A stretch of DNA of 15,646 bases from SIG710 sp045596925. Lineage in GTDB: Bacteria > Bacillota > Clostridia > Oscillospirales > CAG-272. Below, piece by piece: positions 8,501 to 14,666 of this stretch. The notes beneath the pieces are model-generated. The model had not been told where the DNA came from and did not search any database. It worked only from the letters and a program-made list of their open reading frames with translations. The translations under genes and the position numbers were made by a program. The stretch lies in the NCBI GenBank assembly GCA_045596925.1, contig JAZODH010000010.1, positions 1-15,646 on the forward strand. The letters are read 5' to 3'. The number at the start of each line of letters is the position of its first letter. Position 1 is the stretch's first letter.

Positions 8501-11500
8501 TTATTGAGGTAAGGCGTATCGTCATTGAGACTTCAATGCGTCTGCGTCGCACCGATTATGCAAGATCAAACAGCCGTGCGCTTTATAAGGAAATAGAGCT
8601 TTATAACGGCAGGGCAATCGACTATATGTCTATAGTCGGCGAGCAGTTCTCGCGTATCACCACCGCAACGCCGAAGGAACTTATGAATTCGGCAGCCTCA
8701 ATAAAGATTCCCAGCATTACCTACAGGGATAACTACATAGAGGTATTCCCGAGAGATCCTCTCAAGGAAATGACCTACGAAAAGCCCTATCAGCGCAACC
8801 GCAAGGAGCGCACCGGCTACACACCGCTTTTGATGAAGCATTACCGCCTCACCGAAAACCGTGCAGTAGAGATGTCGCTTATCAACTCGCCGTTCGTCTT
8901 TGACGTGACGGTTAACGAGGATCCGGTGGTTTCCTGGTGGCACCCGATAGGACTCCTCCAGCATTTGTTCGTCTGGGCGCAGCCGATAGTTGCTTGGTTC
9001 AGAAGAATGATGACCAACGCAGAAATCTGGTTCATTGACGAGTCAGCGCTCATTTCGAAGAGCGGCGTTGAGAATAGGCAGAGGAAAAACGATAAAAAGC
9101 GCAAGAAATTCGAGGCAAAGCTGAACAAGCTTTCAAGAGAGCATAACGAAAAGCTTCTCTCGCTCGAAACGGTCGTACACGATTCCGACCGACATTCTGC
9201 TTCTTATCAGAAAAAGCTTTACAAAATTAACACAAGATACAACCGTAGAATATACCGCCTGAAGATGCGTTGGATGCAACAATGCACCGGACGCAACAAG
9301 ACGAGGCTTCTTCTTGAAAAGCTTGTACTTGAGAGAGAACGCCTGACCGGTATAAACAAGGTGCTTATCAAGTACCGCAGCTACGGTAGAGTGACCTTCT
9401 TACCTAACGTTCTCGTCAGATATAAGCGCAAGTTCCTTGAGGCAATAGGCGCTCATAACAAGACGGCGGCGGAGCTTTCCGAGCTTCTTGGAGTTCCGTT
9501 CTCCGAGGTTTCCACCTCGGTTGCCGACGAGATCATAAGGTACGGTAATACAATCAAATTCCCGCAGATCATCTGCTGTCGTGAGATAATAGAAACAATC
9601 GACGACGTAAAGAGAACGGTCGGTGACAAGTGGCACGGATACGGACTCTACACAGGCACCTCCGGCTCCGATTCAGGAAACGGTAAGGCACCGGTTATGT
9701 CGGTTGGCGCTATGGGATATGCGACCGATATGGGCGTTCCGTTCTTAAAGGCTGACTTTGGCGGAATGACGATGCTCGGTATGACTCCGGGCGGCGTTCC
9801 TCTTATCGGATTCGGCAATTCCGCAGAAGCTGCAGTTCCCTTCACGGGCACGCCGATGATGCTTCAGGGCACTGACGATTCAGCCGTTCTCGACGCCGGC
9901 ATGATTGGCAAGAACGGACCGGTTCTCGGTGCTGCGGACTCCACAGATCCTTATACAGGAATACATTCGGCGGGTGTTGACGCACTGTTCGTTGACAACT
10001 CCGAGTCGGATGCGATGGATCTGAGATCGGGAAGCACGACCGAAACTCCGCTCGACCTTGAGTCGAAGATGATTGAGGAGAGATTCTCAAGAGCACTCAG
10101 GGCGCGCAGCATGACGACGGTCGACAGCATCGCAACCTGGTGGAAGCTCATCGGAAGCGAAATCAACGTATGGTTTATGCGAATCCTCTTCATCAGAAGG
10201 CACGGATTCCTCCGCTTCCTCGTTCCGCGTAAGGACGATTACACCGAGCTTGTCAACAACAAGCTTTCAACCCAGGACGTTTTCGAGCTTGAGCATATCG
10301 CAAAGGCCGGAACAATCATTGATATAGAGTGTCAGCGACTCTATTCTGCAACCAAGGCAGGAATCAGACGCTCGCAGAGAGTCTGGTCGAGATGGCTGCA
10401 CGACGATATCGAGTATTACAACAATCTTGTTAGAGATTTCAACATGCGCTCCTCAAGAGCCCGTAAGACTCGCAAGCACGACGATCCCAAGCCCAGACTT
10501 CGTAATGAATGGATCGAGCTGCTTTCGCTGTCGATTCCTGACAGAATCATTCATAGGCTCGACGACAGACCTCCGACACCCCCGGTTCTCAGCCTTCGCA
10601 ACAAGGTAGAGATTGACGAGCATTCGCATCCGGTGACTGTTGGTGGACTTTACGAGGTACTGTATGATTATGCAAGATCCGGTGCGTTCAAGCACGGCGG
10701 ATTCTTTGCAATACTCATATATGGAATTCCGTATCTTCTCATGAGGCTATTCCACGTGTTCCGTTGGCGCGGCGCTGTAATGGGCATTGCTTCTATGCTG
10801 ATTTCGGCGAGAGCAAGAAGAACTCACACGAGGCGCTTTGATAACGAGGCACGCTACTACCGTATAAGATACGAAAAGGCAAGAGAGATGAAACGCTTCA
10901 ACAAGCGTGCACTCAAGGCTACGGGAGTCGCAAACGATCCTATTAAGTATCAGAGAAAATCTCACGAAAGTCTTCGTAAATACGTTGCGGCTAACTTCCG
11001 CATCGATTACAATATGCGTATCAGACAGCTTATCTACCGTGCACTCAGAGTAGACTTCGTAGTCTACTGGGCGGTGACTGCCGCATTCTGCGCGTCGATA
11101 GTGCTGACCTCTCTGTTTGACGTAAGCCCGTCTGTAATTCAGACGCTGCTTTGCGCGGCAATAGTCTGGGCTTTAACCCCGATTATATGCATTTTGTTAA
11201 GAGTTGTTTACGATATTGTCATGTTGGTGGTGAGTATACTGTGTATGACCAGAAATATCTGGCTCATAAGATACGGTACTCGCGACGTTGAGAGAAACAG
11301 ATACGGCATCGTCCTCGACTGCTTCGTATCTGAGCAGTTCAAGCTGCTTTCGGCGGCAGAGAGGCTTCAAAGAAGTCCTCGCTCGAATCCGAAGCGAAGA
11401 AAGCTGCTCTCGGTTATCAACAAGTACAATAGACAGGTAGAGAAATTCTCTAAGGTACTAAGAATTCCTATTACCGAGGTCGAGCCCACCTCTCTTATCG

Positions 11501-11973
11501 AGAAGCTTGTTTCGGGAGATGACGGAAGAGAGCTTACAGAGCTTCAGAACTTCATCTACGTAAGAGAGCTTGTCGAGAGAGTGAACGAGCACGACATTGG
11601 CGACAAGACGAGAAAGCGCGAGCTTGATGCAATGCTTGCCTCTCTTCAGGGAGAGCTTAACGCGATTATCAATGAGATTAACGCTCAGAATCCCGTTGCT
11701 TCCTCTGACGTCACATTCCTACAGAGTGCTGTGCAAAGACTTATCAACTTCATTCAGTCGGGAGCAACGCCTACCGAGAATGACAGATTTGAGCTCAAGC
11801 GCGATCTGATAGGAGCAATTAACAGGTTCGATCTTACGGACAACAAGATTGAGCTGTTCTCGAAGGACGTCATCAAAATCGTTGACAGCCTCGGTCAAAA
11901 GCCGAAGCGCAGAATCATCAGTGTTCTGGCGGTTGATGACATGATTGATTTAAAAACCAAAAATAAATTATAA
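5548..11973 (+). CDS. Giant membrane-associated repeat protein (2141 aa), unrecognised family
   Basis: No known family is recognised. ATG 5548 has AAGGGGG six nt upstream, inside the CBS gene. Order: charged Arg/Glu/Ala coiled coil (about 50-170); very acidic, probably disordered segment (185-432, Glu/Ala/Ser-rich); then repeated helical units. Each unit has a long helical lead-in, I..YN, LTG or similar, a P-I-x-Y strand and an ending like YVQVY or ELVETV. I see six, with YN at 590-591, 813-814, 1019-1020, HN at 1303-1304, YN at 1624-1625 and 1960-1961; the fifth is weakest. They alternate in two types, so the protein reads as three A-B dyads. Trp-rich hydrophobic segments begin at WW1130 and WW1531; likely membrane helices are at 1717-1735, 1837-1857, 1862-1884 and perhaps 1886-1899. 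Residues 1366-1490 are Gly/Met-rich. There is no signal peptide and no enzyme motif. It is coupled to the MutS-like and CBS genes. A scaffold or envelope-linked structural role is inference. Confidence 0.85.
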   Translation: MAEKKNNLPDSAKADEKLNNAQTPPESESLSMNDKLAAAAGSITKAHADHRARNSELVKRRIKAEKETAARIAEAEKRREQNEKAAQKVADEKIAAFDYAQNYRKKLLKEREAAISAAKQREVEAREAAIREAKEAKEETVAAFIEEERREARERGERAQALLDSVTKREIIDENGNKVLVDRFPKPSAEENTESETEAKDSEESAVQEAAVEQPAAEENEAAEETAEEAVAEATEQSADEAAEESAQTNEPEEPAEETVAEASEEKAEESAIEDTPAEQPVSEEDEAVAEKPEEKAEETVEEAAEQSADEPASEVEETSEADSEQTEEETPTEESEQEPAEESESEDESSRADIEDGEEAEPEEAEDNVVTVDYEVKEVAEDDEDTFEMTFDEDGKLVIKRASDKTEDAETEALDAEEEPTEDAEPEEEAPHGPYRDIPEVTDEDINSFNERYKKALEHKRAERARAKGIDPDAEKPASADDVLLHDEIIAVIKAEGARLSNEESAIKLYLKHSADALKNLERALRQAQKSLDNNRNESEVPTLLISILKICTKILEIKCDNLENFARIKAYKYIRDARIQLRREVDRYNDYVISYSSITGEQLTRLSTLLPESIAAGKSLAVVPSFTYKESYVQVYTDENGEISGEDAASCIKVEPPRTAEELMGDVELPRSKFGCNKYRRKVKRAMKNLSDDYNRISELIFETKQSKKRYENELRSLDAHTPLALRADPKYKNKVFRISIKYGKKLSGIDSTKTRNAFARTRQRLSVTRLAVEREKLQLAYTYVREVYRMGKYSQKKLAEEFFIGAMISYNKCAEGCTKLTGTEFEILSPSVIEQVCRGEREITFPVVAYKRELVETVGDTSRIISTALRSDIAPDEIGYAEHSERLLSGAPGFRNADSLDDESPMTDRASAVSRIMLIALRETAAAVTTVDDLDQLVRKSERAIKYFKKSLKATERAMSRAFDDDGVITALVENLRVISSIIEVRRIVIETSMRLRRTDYARSNSRALYKEIELYNGRAIDYMSIVGEQFSRITTATPKELMNSAASIKIPSITYRDNYIEVFPRDPLKEMTYEKPYQRNRKERTGYTPLLMKHYRLTENRAVEMSLINSPFVFDVTVNEDPVVSWWHPIGLLQHLFVWAQPIVAWFRRMMTNAEIWFIDESALISKSGVENRQRKNDKKRKKFEAKLNKLSREHNEKLLSLETVVHDSDRHSASYQKKLYKINTRYNRRIYRLKMRWMQQCTGRNKTRLLLEKLVLERERLTGINKVLIKYRSYGRVTFLPNVLVRYKRKFLEAIGAHNKTAAELSELLGVPFSEVSTSVADEIIRYGNTIKFPQIICCREIIETIDDVKRTVGDKWHGYGLYTGTSGSDSGNGKAPVMSVGAMGYATDMGVPFLKADFGGMTMLGMTPGGVPLIGFGNSAEAAVPFTGTPMMLQGTDDSAVLDAGMIGKNGPVLGAADSTDPYTGIHSAGVDALFVDNSESDAMDLRSGSTTETPLDLESKMIEERFSRALRARSMTTVDSIATWWKLIGSEINVWFMRILFIRRHGFLRFLVPRKDDYTELVNNKLSTQDVFELEHIAKAGTIIDIECQRLYSATKAGIRRSQRVWSRWLHDDIEYYNNLVRDFNMRSSRARKTRKHDDPKPRLRNEWIELLSLSIPDRIIHRLDDRPPTPPVLSLRNKVEIDEHSHPVTVGGLYEVLYDYARSGAFKHGGFFAILIYGIPYLLMRLFHVFRWRGAVMGIASMLISARARRTHTRRFDNEARYYRIRYEKAREMKRFNKRALKATGVANDPIKYQRKSHESLRKYVAANFRIDYNMRIRQLIYRALRVDFVVYWAVTAAFCASIVLTSLFDVSPSVIQTLLCAAIVWALTPIICILLRVVYDIVMLVVSILCMTRNIWLIRYGTRDVERNRYGIVLDCFVSEQFKLLSAAERLQRSPRSNPKRRKLLSVINKYNRQVEKFSKVLRIPITEVEPTSLIEKLVSGDDGRELTELQNFIYVRELVERVNEHDIGDKTRKRELDAMLASLQGELNAIINEINAQNPVASSDVTFLQSAVQRLINFIQSGATPTENDRFELKRDLIGAINRFDLTDNKIELFSKDVIKIVDSLGQKPKRRIISVLAVDDMIDLKTKNKL

Positions 11974-11974
11974 T
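11945..11974 (+). promoter_or_regulatory. Internal promoter at the 3' end of the giant gene
   Basis: TTGATT (11945-11950), an 18-nt spacer and TATAAT (11969-11974) straddle the stop codon of the giant gene. The start site is expected near 11981, giving the 525-residue gene its own strong transcript. This fits the very different codon bias of the two genes. A/T-richness makes a chance match possible. Confidence 0.65.
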
Positions 11975-11987
11975 AAAAAATTTTTAA

Positions 11988-12003
11988 GGGGATAAAAATC
12001 CCC
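11988..12003 (+). other. 5' leader hairpin GGGGAT-AAAA-ATCCCC
   Basis: A perfect 6-bp stem with an A4 loop lies just after the predicted start site and directly before the AAGGAG ribosome binding site (12006-12011). No T tract follows, so it is not a terminator. A 5'-terminal hairpin of this sort often protects mRNA from decay. Confidence 0.6.
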
Positions 12004-12018
12004 AGAAGGAGAACGACA

Positions 12019-13596
12019 ATGAGTAAAGAAAAGAAGCAGACCAGAATTGAGCTTCTTGTTGAAAGCATCGCTGTTGAGAAGCAGGTACTCGTAGAACTTT
12101 GTGACGACCTTGCAGCTGCTCGCGACCAGCTTGATAACAAGGGCGTAAAGGAGGCTACCAAGAAGCTTGAGCCTCAGATCAAGAGATACAACGGCCTCGT
12201 TGATGAGTACAACAAGCTCACCGGCGAAAAGGTTGAGGGTGTATCTAAGAATCTCGCTACCGAGATTGCAGAGGGAAGCAACAACTACAACGTTAAGACT
12301 GTAGGCAACCCCACCGTTATCACCGCAAATGCTTATAACCCCAACGTAAGCGTACTTAACCAGAAGGAACTCAAGAACTACCTCGCAAAGAGCGACAAGG
12401 CACTTGAGAACGTTAAGTCCAGACTTGCTACCACCGTTAACCAGAAGGATCAGGCTAACGGCTACAACAAGGTACTCCTTATCATCAACTGCCTCACTTA
12501 TCAGAGATACGTAGTTGAGAGAATCGCTGAGAACCTTCACGTTTGCTGCCAGATTCTTGACAACAAGAGAGTTAAGGAATTCAAGAAGATCCTCGAGGAC
12601 GAGATTGCTAACTACAACAAGTTCGTTGAGGAGTACGAGCTTCTTACCAGAACCAAGCTCACCCCCGCATCCACCACTATTGCTGACGACATCATCGCAG
12701 GCAAGCCCTACCAGCCCATTCCTTCCATCTCCTACACCGCTAACGACGGTACTACCAGAAACAGCGACGCTGAGGTTGCAGCAGTAGCAGCTTCCGCAGC
12801 AGCAGCTGCAGAGAAGGCTTCTAACAAGAAGAAGACTGCAAAGAAGAACTCTGAGGTTGTTAAGAAGACCGCTCTTCAGGAGAAGGCAGCAGAGCAGGCT
12901 AACAAGGACCTTTCCGTTATCGCAAAGGCTGCTGACTTCGAGATCAGCCTCCTTGAGAGCAAGAAGGATATGACTCAGTACAGATATGGCAAGACCACTA
13001 TCGATATGAAGCAGCAGAAGAAGGACGTTGACGCTCAGATTAAGGCTGTTCAGAAGAAGACCAAGGAAGCTCTTAAGCTTGAAGAGGCTGACAACGCTCG
13101 CTACTATGCAGTTATCACCAACGATCCTGCTAACATGGACATCAAGAAGAGCGATAAGCAGAGAGCAAAGATTGCTGCTATCCGTACTGACATGATGGCT
13201 CTCCTTAACAAGAGAGACGAGCTCAACTCTAAGCTCCTTGCTATCTACAACGGTACTGAGGTTAACCTTGACGGTATCAGCATCAACCACGAGTGGAGAG
13301 CAACCAAGTCTGATGCAGCTGAGAAGTGCATCAACAAGAACAAGGGTCTTGCAAAGAAGGTTGATAAGCTTCCTGCATCCGCTGGTGAGAAGCAGAGAAT
13401 CCACAACCTTATGAACGACAACGTAGATGCATCCTCTACCCTTGCACTCAGCAAGTATCGCCTTAAGACCAAGGAATACAAGAACAGCGCTGAGAAGAAG
13501 GCACTTAAGAAGGACATCAAGAATATGAACCAGGCTATCAAGTCCAACACCAAGGACATCAACTGGGTTATCAAGAAGATCAACAAGCGCGCTTGA
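12019..13596 (+). CDS. Abundant-type repeat protein, paralogous to the giant protein (525 aa)
   Basis: No known family is recognised. It is a mostly helical, Lys/Ala-rich protein with two copies of the unit seen in the giant protein. Copy 1 has YN at 57-58, LTG at 67-69 and a degraded Pro strand near 98. Copy 2 has YN at 199-200, LT at 208-209, a Gly at 228 and PSISY at 235-239. The lead-in of copy 2 (YLAKSDKALENVKSRL, 121-136) matches YLKHSADALKNLERAL in the giant (511-526). Residues 253-300 are an Ala/Lys-rich linker; 300-525 are further charged helices possibly related to the B-type lead-ins. ATG 12019 has AAGGAG seven nt upstream. Codons are those of abundant proteins (AAG, AAC, GCT, GTT, CTT/CTC), unlike the giant gene. 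There is no signal peptide. The TGA stop is followed in frame by a membrane-tail reading frame (separate entry). A filament or scaffold subunit is possible but unproven. Confidence 0.88.
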   Translation: MSKEKKQTRIELLVESIAVEKQVLVELCDDLAAARDQLDNKGVKEATKKLEPQIKRYNGLVDEYNKLTGEKVEGVSKNLATEIAEGSNNYNVKTVGNPTVITANAYNPNVSVLNQKELKNYLAKSDKALENVKSRLATTVNQKDQANGYNKVLLIINCLTYQRYVVERIAENLHVCCQILDNKRVKEFKKILEDEIANYNKFVEEYELLTRTKLTPASTTIADDIIAGKPYQPIPSISYTANDGTTRNSDAEVAAVAASAAAAAEKASNKKKTAKKNSEVVKKTALQEKAAEQANKDLSVIAKAADFEISLLESKKDMTQYRYGKTTIDMKQQKKDVDAQIKAVQKKTKEALKLEEADNARYYAVITNDPANMDIKKSDKQRAKIAAIRTDMMALLNKRDELNSKLLAIYNGTEVNLDGISINHEWRATKSDAAEKCINKNKGLAKKVDKLPASAGEKQRIHNLMNDNVDASSTLALSKYRLKTKEYKNSAEKKALKKDIKNMNQAIKSNTKDINWVIKKINKRA

Positions 13597-13734
13597 AGGG
13601 AAGATTCCACGTTTTGGTGTGTAGTATTATTTCTACTGCTGATATGCGTTGGAATTGGACTCATAGGTCTTGATGTATTAAGTAAAGCAGACGTTTCACA
13701 AATTTCAAATTTAAAGTCTTTAATTGGAGGATAA
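13597..13734 (+). other. In-frame transmembrane tail after the UGA stop
   Basis: The frame of the 525-residue gene stays open for 45 codons after TGA (13594-13596), to TAA at 13732-13734. It encodes a short polar start, then W-C-V-V-L-F-L-L-L-I-C-V-G-I-G-L-I-G-L, a membrane helix, then a polar tail ending NLKSLIGG. No ATG, GTG or TTG lies in frame ahead of the helix, so independent initiation looks unlikely. Codon use (four TTA, two ATA, CTA, AGT, TCA) contrasts with the optimised codons just before the stop. Options are low-level UGA readthrough giving a tail-anchored isoform, a recent nonsense mutation, or a chance or decaying frame. TGA is a normal stop elsewhere here (the MutS-like gene). 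Confidence 0.5.
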
Positions 13735-13740
13735 AATATA

Positions 13741-13977
13741 ATGGCTAAGAAGAATAAGGCTCAGTCCGGCAACCTTGCTGAGACCGAGGTAGTTAAGGGC
13801 CGTTTCGCTATGGCTCAGAAGCTCGAGAAAGAAAGACTTGAGCTCAAGAAGGAGATCGAAGCGCTTATGAAGGAGTATGCAAAGGCTACCGGTCTTGGCA
13901 AGTACTCTAAGCGCAAGGCTAAGGTTGGTAAGGCAGCTAACGACTGGCAGCCCCCCGCAGCTCTTGATCTTAAATAA
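13741..13977 (+). CDS. Small basic coiled-coil protein (78 aa), unknown
   Basis: A 78-residue Lys-rich protein of unrecognised family. Residues about 18-48 form an amphipathic helix or coiled coil (AQKLEKERLELKKEIEALMK). A basic stretch GKYSKRKAKVGK (53-64) and a C-terminal WQPPAALDLK follow. GGAGG lies at 13726-13730, a longish ten nt before ATG 13741. Codon use is as optimised as that of the 525-residue gene upstream, so both are likely abundant and co-transcribed; no separate promoter is clear. Together with the position this supports membership of the same locus. The basic patch could bind nucleic acid or an acidic partner such as the Glu-rich segment of the giant protein, which is speculation. 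Confidence 0.8.
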   Translation: MAKKNKAQSGNLAETEVVKGRFAMAQKLEKERLELKKEIEALMKEYAKATGLGKYSKRKAKVGKAANDWQPPAALDLK

Positions 13978-13980
13978 TTT

Positions 13981-14006
13981 TTAGGAAAACTATTGATTTT
14001 TCCTAA
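13981..14006. repeat. Inverted repeat TTAGGAAAA-N8-TTTTCCTAA over the rimP -35 box
   Basis: Perfect 9-bp arms lie at 13981-13989 and 13998-14006, starting three nt after the stop of the 78-residue gene. The spacer and right arm contain the TTGATT -35 box of the rimP promoter. It could be an operator, or an inefficient terminator of the upstream unit, since it lacks a proper T tract. Confidence 0.5.
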
Positions 14007-14021
14007 CTAGTGTGTTATAAT
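13993..14021 (+). promoter_or_regulatory. rimP-nusA promoter
   Basis: TTGATT (13993-13998), a 17-nt spacer and a perfect TATAAT (14016-14021). The start is expected near 14028, leaving a leader of about 100 nt before rimP. Confidence 0.85.
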
Positions 14022-14044
14022 ACATACAGTAAATAGTATTTTAT

Positions 14045-14070
14045 GGGGCTGTCGCGAAAGCGACAGCCCC
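14045..14070 (+). promoter_or_regulatory. GAAA-tetraloop hairpin in the rimP leader
   Basis: GGGGCTGTCGC (14045-14055), a GAAA GNRA tetraloop and GCGACAGCCCC (14060-14070) form a perfect 11-bp stem about 17 nt into the transcript. The bases after it (TTCACAATG) are not a T tract, so it is not an intrinsic terminator. Further down, GATTTC/GAAATC (14093-14108) and TTTCCACG/CGTGGGAAA (14083-14106) compete for the same bases, so the leader could switch between folds. Confidence 0.75.
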
Positions 14071-14130
14071 TTCACAATGATTTTTCCACGGTGATTTCGT
14101 GGGAAATCGGCTGAAAATCGGAGGAGAAAA

Positions 14131-14592
14131 ATGAAAAAAAGCGTAAAAGAAACGGTAAGGGAAGCGATAGCCCCCACCATAGCCGAGCTCGGATACGATA
14201 TCTGGGACATCACCTATCAGAAGGTGGGTGCTGATTATCACCTGGAAATTACAATCGACTCCGAAAACGGTATCAATATCGAGGACTGTGAGAAGGTTCA
14301 TCGCGCGATTGACCCTATTCTCGACGAATGTGACCCCATCGAGAGCTTCTACTACCTCGACGTATCCTCACCGGGAATTGAAAGAGAGCTTCGCACAGAA
14401 GCACACATTCTCAGTCAGATTGGCGTCAAGGCGGAGGCAAAGCTCTACGCCGCAAAGGACGGCAGACGCTCGATTATCGGCATTATCAAGAGCCTTGATG
14501 GTGACAGACTTACCATCACCGAGCCTGCAGGAGACACCGAGCTTTTGCTCAGTGAGATTTCCAAGCTCACAACAATTTACTTTGAAGATTAA
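14131..14592 (+). CDS. rimP: Ribosome maturation factor RimP
   Basis: A 153-residue cytoplasmic factor needed for 30S subunit maturation, the usual length for the family. The N-terminal alpha/beta domain (about 1-80) includes LGYDIWDITY and the segment D-C-E-K-V-H-R-A-I, and ends in YYLDVSSPGIERELR (116 is too late; the motif lies near 73-87), the hallmark SSPGIERxL of RimP. The C-terminal SH3-like barrel spans about 90-153 (VKAEAKLYAAKDGRRSIIG, then GDRLTITEPAG). ATG 14131 follows GGAGGAG. It stands directly before nusA, the conserved rimP-nusA order of Firmicutes and many other bacteria, and appears to be the first gene of that operon, with a dedicated promoter and structured leader. Codon use is ordinary. 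Confidence 0.96.
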   Translation: MKKSVKETVREAIAPTIAELGYDIWDITYQKVGADYHLEITIDSENGINIEDCEKVHRAIDPILDECDPIESFYYLDVSSPGIERELRTEAHILSQIGVKAEAKLYAAKDGRRSIIGIIKSLDGDRLTITEPAGDTELLLSEISKLTTIYFED

Positions 14593-14636
14593 GCCAAATA
14601 CGGCTTCCACATATATATAATAAGGAAAGGAACGTA

Positions 14637-14666
14637 TTGAAAATACGTGGTACAAAGGAAAAATGA
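14637..14666 (+). other. Possible nine-codon leader ORF coupled to nusA
   Basis: TTG at 14637 lies six nt after a strong AAGGAAAGG site (14622-14630). It opens nine codons (LKIRGTKEK) ending in TGA at 14664-14666, which overlaps the nusA ATG as ATGA. The site nearest the nusA ATG (AAAGGA, three-nt spacing) is poorly placed. A hairpin ACGTATT-GAA-AATACGT (14632-14648) covers the TTG. Coupled initiation is plausible but unproven. An in-frame ATT at 14636 as nusA start is the alternative. Confidence 0.35.

Noticed and set aside
11968..13404. 478-codon open frame on the minus strand opposite the 525-aa gene
   Set aside because: Same codon-bias shadow, rich in Leu/Val/Ser/Cys with no recognisable domain.
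13594..13640. Selenocysteine insertion at the UGA of the 525-aa gene
   Set aside because: No SECIS-like stem-loop is visible just after the UGA (only a three-base CAC/GTG pairing), and the protein has no redox context.
14045..14070. Intrinsic terminator between the 78-aa gene and rimP
   Set aside because: The stem is strong but no T tract follows on either strand, and it lies downstream of the rimP promoter.
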